DNA from: Cladosporium sp. IMV 00045 | Taxonomy: Eukaryota > Ascomycota > Dothideomycetes > Cladosporiales > Cladosporiaceae | NCBI GenBank assembly: GCA_001931905.2 | Contig: MSJI02000275.1 | Span: 19,562-83,561 of the forward strand | Length of the DNA stretch: 64,000 nucleotides | Direction: 5' to 3' | Part shown: one piece after another, positions 30,081 to 41,719 of the stretch | Numbering within the stretch: the first letter of the stretch is position 1 | Layout: each line of letters opens with the position of its first letter | Program-made: the position numbers and the translations under genes | The notes under the pieces: model-generated | The model's input: the letters and a program-made list of their open reading frames with translations, nothing else | Databases searched by the model: none | Told to the model about the DNA's origin: nothing

Positions 30081-30610
30081 AACGATGACTAAGTCGATGC
30101 GGTCTGACTATTACTCCATCACTCTTACATTAAATGAAGCCATTCGGGGGATATTGGCCTATCACCGGTGGATCTACTCTTGAGCACCTACGATGTGCCT
30201 CCTCAAGGAGTCACCAAGGCTTTTGCTCGCGTCGTCATGCATGTCAGCTCGCTCTCGCAATTGGAAAGCCCGGCAGGCGGACTTTCGATGTTGTCACTCT
30301 GACTGGCAATGCAAAGAACCTAGGCAACAATGCTTCCAAGGCCGTATCGACGACCGAATCCGGATCCTGGCAGCGCTGCCCTCTCATGGCTCTGCAACAT
30401 TTCTACGCGGACGATGACGTGAGATAGAGCCTCGGTGTTAAGCAGCAAGTCCGCGTCGTTACTCGGTGCTGTACTAGTACATCTGATATTGGGCAAGACG
30501 ATCCTGATCTCTCGGCGGTAATACATGCCACTTTGCGAGTATAAAGGCCAGGCTATGTGCAGCCTAAACGCTTGTGTCCGAACATTTTCACCAAGACTTG
30601 GTCTTTCAAC
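30081..30610. other. Upstream region of the lipase gene
   Basis: This 530-base stretch has no supported gene. It ends with a TATA box (30540-30546) and a short leader before the lipase start. Small frames at 30134-30427 have no recognisable features. Confidence 0.5.
30540..30546 (+). promoter_or_regulatory. TATA box of the lipase gene
   Basis: TATAAAG lies 65-70 bases upstream of the lipase ATG, in GC-neutral surroundings. A start of transcription near 30570 would leave a leader of about 40 bases. This is the clearest core promoter element I found in the window. Confidence 0.6.
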
Positions 30611-31867
30611 ATGGCGATACTCATCTTAACAGTGCTCATCTCTCTATTGTTCGTCCCCAATGCGGCACCAATCACGATAACACCCCTACCCCCGAGCAGA
30701 GACCCATTCTACACTGCGCCCATTGGATTTGAAGACGCTGCCCCAGGCGATGTCCTCAGAGTCCGTGTCGCACCCGGAAACCTCACAGGCCTGGTCTCGA
30801 ACACCTCACAGGCTTACCACATTGTTTTCCGAACCACAGACTCGAAATACGAACCTTCATGGGCAGTTACCACCTTGTTCGTGCCATCCACGTCTCAGTC
30901 AAATAGTTTAGGCGACACCCTGCTGTCCTATCAAATCCCCTACAACTCTCCAAACATCGACCAGGTCCCAAGTTACACGTACTATGGCGGTCAAACGGCT
31001 TGGAACAACGACCAGTACGTCGATGTTGAATGGGCACTGGGACGGGGCTGGTATGTGAACGTACCTGACTTCGAAGGCCCTCTGGGTGCATTCATTGCAG
31101 GCCCGCAAGAAGGCCATGCCACCCTTGATTCCATAAGGGCCGTCAAATCCTTGAGCGTAGGCCTGAAGGAAGACGCTCGTGTTGCTCTCTGGGGCTACTC
31201 TGGCGGCAGCTTTGCAAGCGAGTTTGCCTCGGAGATGCAGGTTCAGTACGCCCCTGAGCTGCACATATCTGGCGTCGCTCTCGGAGGCTTAGTCGACAAC
31301 GCAACCGCGGTCGTGGAAGATGTCAATGGCGATCCATACGCTGGACTGATTCCCCTAGGCCTTTTAGGTCTGACCGCACAGTATCCCGAAGCGCGAGCGT
31401 ACTTGCTCGATCAACTCCAGGACACGGGAGCCTACAACGAGACCACTTTCCTCCTGAGCTTCAACCTTACCATTCTGGAAGTTTTCGGAATCTTCGCAAA
31501 CCAAAGCCTCTGGGACTACTTCCTCGATGGTAGAGACATCCTGTATAACCCTCTGCTCTCGAACCTTCTTCACACCGAAGCGACTTTGGGTGGGCACGGC
31601 ACTCCACAAGTTCCTCTGTTCATCTACAAAGCAATTCACGACGAGGTCACCCCTATTGCAGGGACAGATGCGCTTGTGGAGAGATACTGTGCCTACGGAG
31701 CGAACATCTGGTATCAGCGAAACACCGTGGGCGCTCATCTTCCTGAAGTCGCCAACGGGAAAGCGCGTGCCAAGCAGTTCTTGCAGGACGTGCTTGAGGG
31801 CAATTACACGCATGAAGGTTGCACTGTGGAAGACGTGACGGTGGATGTCGCTGGAGAGGTTGTTTGA
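30611..31867 (+). CDS. Secreted lipase (LIP family)
   Basis: An intronless gene encodes 418 residues. An N-terminal signal peptide is clear (hydrophobic residues 2-19, ending near AAP). The fold and motifs match fungal secretory lipases (PF03583, as in Candida Lip proteins), which hydrolyse triacylglycerols outside the cell. The nucleophile is S197 in GYSGGS; D344 (AIHDEVTP) and H376 (GAHLPE) complete a plausible triad. Several N-glycosylation sequons (NLT, NTS, NAT, NET, NQS, NYT) support secretion. The start at 30611 is preferred to an in-frame ATG 54 bases upstream, because it begins the signal peptide and follows the TATA box at a normal distance. The natural substrate is not readable. 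Confidence 0.94.
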   Translation: MAILILTVLISLLFVPNAAPITITPLPPSRDPFYTAPIGFEDAAPGDVLRVRVAPGNLTGLVSNTSQAYHIVFRTTDSKYEPSWAVTTLFVPSTSQSNSLGDTLLSYQIPYNSPNIDQVPSYTYYGGQTAWNNDQYVDVEWALGRGWYVNVPDFEGPLGAFIAGPQEGHATLDSIRAVKSLSVGLKEDARVALWGYSGGSFASEFASEMQVQYAPELHISGVALGGLVDNATAVVEDVNGDPYAGLIPLGLLGLTAQYPEARAYLLDQLQDTGAYNETTFLLSFNLTILEVFGIFANQSLWDYFLDGRDILYNPLLSNLLHTEATLGGHGTPQVPLFIYKAIHDEVTPIAGTDALVERYCAYGANIWYQRNTVGAHLPEVANGKARAKQFLQDVLEGNYTHEGCTVEDVTVDVAGEVV

Positions 31868-32331
31868 GCGGGAGCGAGTTGAGGGGCTGTGGGTTCACGA
31901 TGTCACAGACTGAAGACTTATTCTTCGCACTGAGGGCTTTTTGTAATGTTAGGGCTGAAGGGGTTGCTCGCGAACGAGTGTCAGGCTTGTATAGTGAAAC
32001 GATGGGAGCAAGAAAACAAAGTCATCGTTGATTTGTTTCAATCCACCTCGACTGAACAGTTTGTCTGCTTTCGACTCTCAGCGACGGCGCGAAATTGACC
32101 ATGTCATGTATGAATCAATTTCAGAATAATCCCTAACTACAGTTTCATAGCCGTGATGCATCGAGAGGTTGCCAAAATGAAGTTAGACTAGAGTAACGTT
32201 GAATTGCCACTCAGATACATGTAGACAATGGCGATGACAAAGATTCGACACTCCACTGACGTGTTGGAATTCGCCTCAGATTGGAAAAGAAACAAGGAAA
32301 CGATCCATTTGGCCCCTGCGAACAGTTCCTG
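31868..32331. other. Convergent intergenic region, lipase / Myb-like gene
   Basis: This 464-base gap lies between two stops facing each other and has no supported coding sequence. Confidence 0.5.
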
Positions 32332-33036
32332 TCACTGAACGGTCTTCTCACAACCACCACCGTCGGTGTGCGTAGCTTGAGAATCTGAAGGAGCTGATGT
32401 CGAATACGTCCCGAGCTGCTGTCCTTGACACTGATCCTGACGCGGCTCATCCTTTACGGGAATGAAGTACGGGGTTTGAGCGGTGGCGATTTGTGGTGAA
32501 GGGTAAGCTTGTGTCGTTGACAAGTTGGTCGATATCGGAGATGGCATCTGGGCTGGCTTTTGAGGTTGCGAGAATGGATAGTAGACTGGAGGTGGCAGAT
32601 GTGTCGCTCCAGTCGCTCCTCCATTGCTGTATTGCGGTGGCATTTGGCTCAAGGAGAACAGCTCCCTCGAAATCGGCTTCCACTCCTTCTCATCATCAGA
32701 TTCATCCTTCTTCATCCTTCCTGCAACGATGATCTCCTCATCATCTTCATCGTCCGGCATGCCGTTCCAATTCGTCTCCAGACCCTCCTTAGTTCTGATC
32801 TTCTTTTGGTTCCTTCGCTTGTCACCATTGCTTGGGGAGCTTCTGCGCTTCCGATGCTTAGTTTCTTGAGTCCCACCCAGTTGCTCTCGGAGACGTAGCA
32901 ATCGCATACGAGCCGCGGCAGATTGGATGCCGAATTGCCTTCCCACTTCACCATAGTCGACACGATTGGGTTCGGCTGACTGAAAGCAGGCGTACAGAAA
33001 TCGTAAGTTCTCGCTGGCATCGAGCTTGGCTGGCAT
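32332..33036 (-). CDS. Myb-like DNA-binding domain protein
   Basis: One exon encodes 234 residues. Residues about 8-50 form a fungal Myb/SANT-like helix-turn-helix (FLYACFQSAEPNRVDYGEVG, then QFGIQSAAARMRLLRL), the pattern of small fungal Myb-like factors. A basic segment follows (HRKRRSS, GDKRRNQKKIRTK), likely nuclear localisation, then an acidic patch (PDDEDDEEIIV). The C-terminal half is Pro/Gln/Ser/Thr-rich and disordered. It is likely a nuclear DNA-binding regulator with unknown targets. It is divergent from clp1, separated by about 700 bases that include a 29-base A tract. Confidence 0.82.
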   Translation of the reverse strand: MPAKLDASENLRFLYACFQSAEPNRVDYGEVGRQFGIQSAAARMRLLRLREQLGGTQETKHRKRRSSPSNGDKRRNQKKIRTKEGLETNWNGMPDDEDDEEIIVAGRMKKDESDDEKEWKPISRELFSLSQMPPQYSNGGATGATHLPPPVYYPFSQPQKPAQMPSPISTNLSTTQAYPSPQIATAQTPYFIPVKDEPRQDQCQGQQLGTYSTSAPSDSQATHTDGGGCEKTVQ

Positions 33037-33318
33037 GTTGTGCTGTCGATTGATGGTCTCGGAGAAAGATTATTGCTTTGATACTTGGATGCAATAACTT
33101 GTGTCTAATAAGACGAAAGTCTCAAGTAGTATTTCACCATGAATGATACATGATCGTCATGCTCGGCACAAAGAGAATGGTGCATGCTGGTTCACCTTGT
33201 TCGCAATGCGTTGTTTGGTTTTCCAACGCAACATTTTGCGCTGGAGTGAAGAGATCGATGGGCAATCAATGGTGAGAGACAAACTTGACACTGAAGTAGC
33301 AAGCGATATCATGAGATG

Positions 33319-33350
<32 letters not shown>

Positions 33351-33734
33351 GTTTGTTATGGAGCATGGGGAATTGCAGCATTCGTGAAAGGGCGACCTTG
33401 GAAGCAATAGCACTCATACGAAGTCCTGTTCGCGCTGCCGTCCCCAAGATCAGCCAGCATAATGCAGACAGGTGTGAGGTTCGTCATCTGCTTCGATGAG
33501 TTTGAGAGAAGTCGACATGCGGGCCTTACGCGAAATGCTGTCCTTCGCTCAGTATTGTAGTTGACGTCGTCTGTAGAAGTTTCAAAGATCACAGCTTGAA
33601 ATTAGTGGTGAAATAGTTGAGAGATCATCGCGTCTCAGGGCGCCTCCGCCAATTCGCGACCCTAAATGATTAAACCCCCACATCAAAGTCGCGCGCGCCA
33701 GCACAACCGAGCTTCCAACCACACTACTGCAGAC
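33037..33734. other. Divergent promoter region, Myb-like gene / clp1
   Basis: This is 698 bases between two starts facing away from each other, holding the promoters of both genes and the A29 tract. The frames seen here are low in complexity and unsupported. Confidence 0.5.
33319..33347. repeat. 29-base poly(A) tract
   Basis: An uninterrupted run of 29 A lies in the shared upstream region of the Myb-like gene and clp1. Rigid dA:dT tracts exclude nucleosomes in fungal promoters; that role here is inference. The length may be unreliable. Confidence 0.9.
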
Positions 33735-35186
33735 ATGGCCTTCTCACTACCAGGTCTCGGCCTCCCGACGCAAAACAGTTTCGACACACCTTCAGCAGAC
33801 ATCTCCTCAGTGGCCGCGCAAGTCGCCCGGACGGAAAAACTTGATAAGCAGACAGAATGGCGGTTCGAGGTCGCATTTGGGAAGAATTACAGCGTCAAAC
33901 TCGTGAGCGGCGAGGCTGAACTATGGGGCACTGAGTTGGCACCCAATCAGACATACCATTTTTCCGGGTACAAGGGATCAGTGTTCACATGGCAAGGATG
34001 CACGCTCGAAGTGCTGGGTGAGGCGGAGAGTGAATATCTCGGACAAGAGACAGAGTACGCGATGGAATGGCTGAACGTGCATGGCATGTTGGAGACTTTG
34101 CGCGACGAGGCGGCAGCAGCTGGAGCACAAGGCGAAGGCCCACGAGTGCTTGTCGTTGGACCAGATTCAGTTGGCAAGAGTAGTCTGGTACGCAGTCTGG
34201 CGGCTTGGGGAGTGAGGCTGGGGCGGACACCAACGGTGCTCAATCTGGACCCCAGAGAGGGCCTGCTTACACCGGCGGGAAGCCTTACTGCTGTGACTAC
34301 GAGCAGTCAGACTGAAGTCGAGAGCGGTTACGGCATGGCACCAGTCTCAGGACCCACAGCAGCGCCTGTGAAGACACCACTGGTGTATAGCTGGCCGTAT
34401 GCATCACCCACTGAGCAGCCCGAGGCGTTCAAGGCGCTTCTCACCCATTCCGCGCTACACGTGCTCGGCAAGCTTGAAGCCAACATCAATGCAAAGCACA
34501 GTGGTCTCATTGTGGATACTCCTGGATCTTTGAACGACCCGAAAAGCAACTACGACATCCTCGCGCATCTCATTAGCGAATACAGCATCACTTTGGTTCT
34601 CACTCTGGGCTCCGAACGCCTCTACAATGATCTCAGCCGCCGTTTCAACCAAAGCAGAGGCGACGACAAAGCCATCCCTGTTCTGCGACTGACGAAGCCA
34701 GGAGGCGCAGTTGAAAGCGACGCTTCATTTTTGAAGCAAGCACGAGCCCAGCAAGTACGACAGTATTTCTTTGGACCATCTCATACGCCTTTGAACCCTC
34801 ACTCTCACTCCGTCCCATTCAGCGAACTAAATATATACCGCGCCAAATCCGCAACATCTGACGACCAGTTCTTTAAATCTGGCGCAGCCGCCGAAGATGA
34901 TGACTACGAGCCTGACGCATGCGCCGAGAGCTCCGGCGCGGTCTTCGAGAAGGTCACGCCGAGTACAGCGCTGATGGCGTCCCTCGTCGCCATAAAGCTC
35001 TGCCCAGGCACTCATGTGGATGACAAGGAGATAAGGGACAGCGCCGTGATGGGCTACTTGTACGTGGCGGATGTCGACGAGACGAAGAAACGTGTGCGGT
35101 TCTTAGCACCGCATCCGCAGAGATGGGGAGATCGAGCTCTGGTATGGGGCAGTTTACCAGAGCCTCTGGCGGACTTGGTGACGTGA
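33735..35186 (+). CDS. clp1: mRNA 3'-end processing factor Clp1
   Basis: Clp1 is the P-loop subunit of cleavage factor IA, which with Pcf11 cleaves pre-mRNA before polyadenylation in the nucleus. The gene has no intron and encodes 483 residues. The N-terminal domain (to about 130) includes the WRFEVAF and GEAELWGTELA motifs. The Walker A motif is GPDSVGKSS at 142-150, and the Walker B-like segment is GLIVDTPGSL. The C-terminal domain contains VMGYLYVADVDE and ends in the conserved RFLAP block. The intact lysine of Walker A is compatible with ATP binding, as in yeast Clp1, which has lost kinase activity. The start at 33735 (gacATGG) was preferred over an ATG 69 bases upstream. Confidence 0.95.
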   Translation: MAFSLPGLGLPTQNSFDTPSADISSVAAQVARTEKLDKQTEWRFEVAFGKNYSVKLVSGEAELWGTELAPNQTYHFSGYKGSVFTWQGCTLEVLGEAESEYLGQETEYAMEWLNVHGMLETLRDEAAAAGAQGEGPRVLVVGPDSVGKSSLVRSLAAWGVRLGRTPTVLNLDPREGLLTPAGSLTAVTTSSQTEVESGYGMAPVSGPTAAPVKTPLVYSWPYASPTEQPEAFKALLTHSALHVLGKLEANINAKHSGLIVDTPGSLNDPKSNYDILAHLISEYSITLVLTLGSERLYNDLSRRFNQSRGDDKAIPVLRLTKPGGAVESDASFLKQARAQQVRQYFFGPSHTPLNPHSHSVPFSELNIYRAKSATSDDQFFKSGAAAEDDDYEPDACAESSGAVFEKVTPSTALMASLVAIKLCPGTHVDDKEIRDSAVMGYLYVADVDETKKRVRFLAPHPQRWGDRALVWGSLPEPLADLVT

Positions 35187-35636
35187 TTAGTTGTGCTGGG
35201 ATTGGTCGTGCCGATTGCATTGGCAAGGCGTGGAATGACTGGCCGTATCGGTGCCTACAGAGCCTGTGATAGCCAGACAATCAAGCATTACAACTTCGAA
35301 TCAATGAAGCTACCAAACGATTTCATATTTGAAACGCCATACGGTTGATTATCAGCAGCGACATCTCAGTATCACTGCTTTGTGTAAAGTTCGAACTTTT
35401 CCAACCCTTTACTATGGAATAAGTTCAATCAAGCATTCTATTATATCTAATACTGTATCGGGGACTTTCGCCCTTGTTCCTTCCCATATCAGTGGCAGGA
35501 ATACATATCTATAAATTGAAGCGGACAGCATTGCTGTTTCCAGCCATAATCGCACCGCTGGCTTTCTATCTCATATTTCGAATCCACATCTTCTTCAATC
35601 GAAATTCTCCAGCAACGGCAACCTCTCCTCGTCGAG
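35187..35636. other. Convergent intergenic region, clp1 / aquaglyceroporin
   Basis: 450 bases between two stop codons; I see only 3' flanking sequence. Confidence 0.5.
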
Positions 35637-37601
35637 TCAAGACTCAGCACCCTCAGGCTTCTTCTTCTTGATATGCATTCTCGCCGCCCACTTGTCCCTG
35701 CTCTTGATTGCAGCACGCTTGGTGCGGCCCCAGGGGTAGTTGATCGGGGATTCACCACCGGTGAAGATGAAGAAATCGTAGATACCCGCGCCAACGAAGC
35801 CGCCACACAAGCTGGCCGCGAAAGGTCCGTAGAACCAGAAGGGATCGGTGAACAGCTGACCGCCGTAGCCGAGACAGAGGAGGACCAGACGAGGGCCGAA
35901 GTCGCGGACGGGGTTGAGCGCCATGCCGGTGTTGAAAGCGAACGCGAACGTCAAAGCGGTAATGACGAGACCGACGATGAAGGAGTTCATACCGGCTCCG
36001 GGAGGGGCGTTTTGGTCGTCACCGAGAGCCATGATGATGATGACTAGGAAAGCGGTGCCGACGAACTCGTTGAAGAAGGCCGTGGCGGTGCCGACGTAGG
36101 TTTGTCCGGGGTTCGTGACAAAGCTGCCAATAATGCTAGCCGTGCCGTTGGCCGCCTCCCAGTTTTGGATCGCGGCTAAGTATACACCATAGGCGACGAA
36201 CGGAGCGATGAATGCGCCGAGGAACTGTCCCGCGAAGAACTCAGGCATCTTGCGCTTGGGGAAGCCACGGTAGAACCACAGGACTGCAGTGAGGGTCGGG
36301 TTGAGATGGGCACCGGAAATACCACCAGATACGTAGATGGCAATCATGGTCGCAAAGCCCCATGCCCAGTTCAAGGTGTTAGGGTTGCCGTTGCCAGCAG
36401 CAAGAACGGACAGGTTAGCAGACAGACCGAGGGTCAACTGGACGATGACGCCCAGCATTTCTGCGAGGCCTTCGCGGTATTCCGTACGCCATACGGACCA
36501 GGTGGTGTGGTTGTTGTAGACTTCATCTTCGATCATGTTCTCGAGCAGAGGCTCCACCTCGTCCGGGAATTTTTCGGACTCGTTGTATTCTCCCTCGTCC
36601 GGGTCAAGGGTAGTGACAGAGGCATGATCAGCTGGACTGGAGTCATGTTGAGCTCCAGATTGCGTGCCGTGGCCATCATACTCTGGCGGTCCATCATGAT
36701 GCTTCGTGGTCTTGCTAGGACCTTGGCCGTCCTCGTCAGATGATTCAGGCTCTTCCTCCTCATATGTGGTGGGCAAGTGCTGCGGATGCTGCGACTGCCT
36801 TCTTTCCTCACGGACCTGTTCCGCCCATCTCTGCCTCCGGGAAGAGCTCCTCGAAAGGTTCGAGGCCTGCCTCGACATCCTTGTCTTCTGATTGGTTTTG
36901 GTCCTAACTCCTGTCTTCACGAAGTTGAGGAAGTTGTTTTCACGCTGCTGGCGCGCATCCTTGACTTGGGCTCGCACTTTGGCAGCGTCCAGATTGGCGT
37001 CCATGCGGCCTGCTTCGAGCTCGTTGGGGTCCACATCAACTCCCTCGGCATGGGAGTTTTCTGCGGGAAGCTCAGGATTTAGAGCTGCCTGGTGGAGCTC
37101 ATCGGCAGTGGGAATCATGCCTGGACGCACGACACGAGGCATTGCCTTCGCCAAACCCCAGACTGGCTTCGCGCTGTGTGGCTGATCATACTCGGGGTTG
37201 AGGTCTGCATATCCAGGCGAAACGAAAGGCTCATGCGCAGTTCTCAAGACATTCGAATCGCTTGGACCAGCAAGAGTGAACTTGGTCTGACGGGCAGTAG
37301 TACGACCCATCGTACGGGCACCCGCCGTAAGACGACTGCGATGAGACTTGACACTGTTTTGTGTGTTGCTTCGTCGCCTCATGATCGCAGGTTCACCAAA
37401 CCCCTGGTTCACAACAGCCGAAGGGACTGGTGCGTTCTCTGGCGCTGCAGAACCCCAGGCGTTCTGCGCTGGAGTAGGATTACCTTCATCCCTAGCCTCG
37501 GCCTGTCGCAAAGTCAACTCATGTTACGTGCATGTGCTTCAGGTGATCCATAGTTGAAAGCATACCGCAGCTTGCGGGCGAGCTGAATTCGGCCCTTCCA
37601 T
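35637..37601 (-). CDS. Aquaglyceroporin (MIP family) with long N-terminus
   Basis: This is a channel for glycerol and water in the plasma membrane. Two exons, 37601-37566 (12 codons) and 37502-35637, with a 63-nt intron (GTATGC...CGACAG) encode 633 residues. The ATG is supported because the large exon has no ATG before the first protein-like codons and its upstream frame closes at a TAA; an exon starting MEGPNSARPQAA joins it in phase 0. The six-helix MIP core occupies about 355-605. The two pore motifs are NPT at 413-415 and NPV at 542-544, instead of NPA-NPA; such changes are known in fungal Fps1/Yfl054-like channels. About 350 cytosolic residues precede the core: basic, Ser-rich and acidic segments likely to be regulatory. 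Confidence 0.94.
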
Positions 37602-39998
37602 ATTATTGATCAAGACGCGCCGTGCAAGAGGACCTTAGCACAGGAAAGCAGTTACAGATGACGGAGGAGAAAAGCAGAGCAAAGGCAGTAGGGGTTTGAA
37701 GGGAGTAGTTAAACCTCCGAGGAACTTCCACCTCGGTCATGTCCACGCACCTCCATCATGTCCAAGGGTTTGAAGGCCCACGTTGCGGTTGTGTCCGATC
37801 ACGCTACTCCAAGACCAACGGAATAGCGAGATAAGTAGATCGGGCACATAGAGCTTCTAACCCACTGTATAAGTCGCAGCATGTTGGACTTATACATGCA
37901 CAAACGGCATCTCTGACCCTGCATGCATTTATTTTTGGCGCGGCCGCTTTGCCTTTGTGCCGTTGCTGCATTTTTGACAGGCTCGACGGGACAGCGACGG
38001 TGGAGGAGGCGAGCCGTTGAGAAAAAGTCCACGAAGCCATCACGATCTTCAGGTACCGGTATGATCTGGCGAGCAAGGCGAACCAATAAAGTCCTGCACT
38101 TGGTCAAGGTTCTACGTCAAGCCGATCCACTTTGACGGCACGGGAGTGAGCATCCGAAGCGTGATTTCACCGATTGATGAGAGTCGTCGCGTTTGTCTCC
38201 ATAGCAGTATTCCGCGAGCAGCCATTGCTGATAAAGACAAAGTACATCAAGCTTGCCGAGGTTGTCGTGTACGAACGTACCTAGGTAACATGCTCATGAA
38301 GAAAGAAGTGATGTCGTGACAGGCTTTTGAGGCGTTCCGGGTAGCCGGGAGACGGGGGAGCGCCACAAGGATGACTTTGTAGGCATAGCGTGGAGGATCT
38401 TATGCAGGGGTGATGGATGTTGTTGCGACTGCAACCAAAACATCTTTATCTCTCGTTTCAACTGCTGTATCCATTATATGTGCATGAGGATACCCCATCC
38501 GCGTTCATATGCAGTCGACTTGGAATAAGCAAACAAGCAACTCACGAAGACTCTCAAGATGTTGGTGATTACAGTAGGGCAGCATCCATCTTGGCGGTCG
38601 CCAACAGCTGTCTTCCCATCAACGCTTGTACCTAACATGGACGGTCCTGGGATAGACATTAGCAGCCGCCAGAAATACAGCTCATGCAGCGGCTGATGGA
38701 TTCTTCAAGGCGCCGATGTCGAGTCCCCTTGCCGGTGTGTTGAACTTTGCTGGTGCTGTTGCGATTCTTATCAACTGGAAGTCAGTCAAAAGACAGAACT
38801 TGTGGCGCTCTTAAATCTGCGTCACCGGGCGGTGACAATCATCGGTTAATCCGGCAATGGGACTCTTGCTGTTTGGATGCCACGGACTCCGAGGGGTGGC
38901 CTGAAGACACTACTTGAAAGAATGTACCTGCAGCACAAGTGGACAAGATCATCCCTCTTCGGCGGAACGGCGTCCTCGGGCGGTAGGCGCCATTCCTTCA
39001 TGCAGCATCCCACGAACTTACCTGCGATGTATGGACCACAGTACAAACATTCATCAAACGAAGACACGTCCTTTATAACTCAGCATATATTTCTGATTCA
39101 TGGGGTATCGACATGTAAGGGTCTCGGATTCTCCACCCTTTGATGTCTCCCGCACCTACGCAACGATCGTCATCGTCGGAGCTATGGCATCTCTACATGT
39201 ATTTGCTCTATGCGACTTCCCGTTGCGGCAGTTCTCTATGATGCAAGAGCCAGCCCGCGCCTTTCTGGACCATCTCAAGATTGCCAAATGAGGTACTAGC
39301 ATCTAATGTACTTATGTCTCTTGCAGCAGTAAGGTAAAGGGGGAACATCTGTACCTCGTAAAGGAGATGAAGACAAGCATCATGGACGAAAGGCGTACAC
39401 GAAGCCTCAAAAACTTACATGCAAGGTCCGACGACATGGCCCGACCGGAGCTTGCCTCTGCGTTGCCGTTGTCTCATCTCATGATTCGTTTAATATCACG
39501 ACATTTGCGCTGCTCGTAGTGCCGCCAGTGCGAGCCTATGAGAGAAACATGCAGAGCGGCCGACTACTCCCATCCGCGAATCACCTCCGTAACACGTACC
39601 TCAGTCTAGACAACGTCCATACTGTGGGTAGGTTACCGGTCTCTTACACCGCTGGACGATACAGCTTTCGCGTTGGCGTCGCCCTATGATGCCAATCATA
39701 TAGCCCACATGCGGTCTAGCCTTACAACAACAGCTCCGAGGCTGACCTTAAGGTGTTTCTAGACATGCAACATTCTCCGGGTGGTCATACTCCTGTTTTG
39801 TAATACCATCCTGGAACGCGTGGCAGCGGTGGTCCGAATCTTGCGAACCAACAGCCGTGTTGAGGATAAGCAAGCCAAAGTCTAATGCTGTCAAGAGCGC
39901 AACGCGCATCTCGAAAATAACATAAATGAACCTGGCTGTCCCTCCTTCAACCAACGCAACTTCCTATCTATCGAACTTCCACCAATTCTGCCGGCAAC
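37602..39998. other. 2.4-kb region without a supported gene
   Basis: Between two genes transcribed away from each other I see only short frames without recognisable domains. It should hold the promoters of the aquaglyceroporin and the transporter; its length suggests either complex control or a non-coding or lost gene. Confidence 0.45.
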
Positions 39999-41646
39999 AT
40001 GCACGCGACTTCCGACAAAGATGTCTTCGACATCCCCTTCAACTACTCCGTTTCGTCTGAGAGCAGCTTCTCGACCACGACCTCTTCCGAACAAAACAAA
40101 CATCGCATTCCTCGCCATATCCTAAAGCTTCTCTCGGAAGAATGCCTGACGGTACGAGACGATGGCATCGTTGACTTCTCGTATGGAAGTCCCGCACACC
40201 CACGAGAATGGCGACTCTCACGCAAGCTGTACGACACATTTCTGATATGCGCTCTGGAATGCATGACGACGATTGTCAGCAACGCCGGTTCCAGCATCAC
40301 CGAAGAAGTTGCCGCACATACAGGAGTCTCTCGGGAACTTGCCACATTCCTCTTAGCGACGTTGTATCTCCTCGGTCAAGCTTTGGGTGGGCTTGCCTTC
40401 CCGCCAGTAACAGAGGTATTTGGCAGCAAGCTCATATACGCCTCGTCCACTGCGGCCTATGCGGCTCTGTGTTTGATGACTGGTCTTGCTCCGTCTCTGG
40501 CTACCGTTATCATCGGCCGATTTATCTCGGGCATGTTGTCAGCTATGCCGACGTGTGTTGCCACCGGAAGCGTGGAGAACATGTGGGACTCACGTGCTCG
40601 CATTTGGGCCATCGCATGCTGGGCAGCTGCTGGTATCTTCGGAATGGCACTAGGTCCGCTCTATGCTGTCTCCGTTAGTGAGTCCAGTCTTGGCTGGTAA
40701 GTGACATTTTCCCCCTTTCGAAAACAACGCACTGACAATTGTGCATAGGACTTGGGTCTTCAACGTAGCTGGCATCGTAACGGCAATCATGTCCGTGATG
40801 TTTCTCTTCACCCTAGAGTCAAGACCTTCGCAGGTCCTTCGCCAAAAAGTGCGTAAAATCGAGAAGACTACTGGATATACAGGTCTACGGCTGGAAAACG
40901 CCTCGCTGCCCTCTCTCGTAGAGTTCGCCCAGTCGTCTCTCCTCTTACCTCTCCGTCTCCTCCTCGAGCCAATCGTCCTCCTCAGCTCGATCATGGGCGC
41001 CACAGTCGTCAGCCTAATCTACCTCTTCGCCGAAGCCATCCCCGTCGTCTACACCAGCCCACCCTTCAACTTCAGCCCCCTCAAATCTTCTTTCGTCTTC
41101 CTCATCCTCGCAGGCGGCGTCCTCCTCTTCGTCTTCCCGCGCCTTTACGACGTGCACATCTCCAACCGCCGCGCCAGCGCCTCCCAAGACCCAGAGCCCG
41201 AAGACAAACTCTTCGGCTTCCTGCTCGCCGCGCCCGGCCTCGCGATAGGGCTCTGGTGGTTCGGCGCCTCGGTCCCGCCCGTCTCGACGCACATCTCACC
41301 CGCCGTGTCGATGATCCCCGTGGCGTGCGTGGGCTTCGCGTCGGTGGAATTCGACACCGTGCTTTCCGGCTATTTGACGGATATCTACGGCTCGCACGCC
41401 GCTTCGGCGAACGCGCCCATGTGCTTTCTGCGCGCGCTGGTTTCGGGCGTGTATCCTTTGTTCGGGAGGCAGATGTTTGAGGGTCTGGGGCCGAGCTATG
41501 CGACTTTTATTTTGGCGGGGATGGCGACGGTTTATGTTGGGGTTGGGTTTGCGTTTTGGAAGTATGGTCGTAAGTTCAGGCTGAGGAGTCGGTTTGCGCA
41601 ATGCGATGGGAGTGGTCAGAGTGTAGTTGCGGATGAGGAGAATTGA
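39999..41646 (+). CDS. MFS transporter, DHA1 drug:H+ antiporter type
   Basis: Two exons, 39999-40696 and 40749-41646, with a 52-nt intron encode 531 residues. About twelve hydrophobic helices follow a 90-residue polar N-terminus. Motifs typical of fungal DHA1 transporters are visible: a helix entry with HPREWRLSRKLY, FGSKLIYASS as a degenerate motif A, and IIGRFISGMLSAMPTCVATGSVENMW, near the usual RFLxGxxGS region. The second half starts after the polar loop around residues 255-280, and the last loops have FASVEFDTVLSGYLTDIYG. The substrate is unknown; drugs, toxins or polyamines are family guesses. It lies tail-to-tail with the F-box gene, whose stop is only 73 bases away. Confidence 0.93.
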
Positions 41647-41719
41647 GGACAATGTCTCGAACAATCGTACCAAATAAAAGTTCATAGAAACGCATCAACA
41701 GACGTTACGCACGAAGAGC

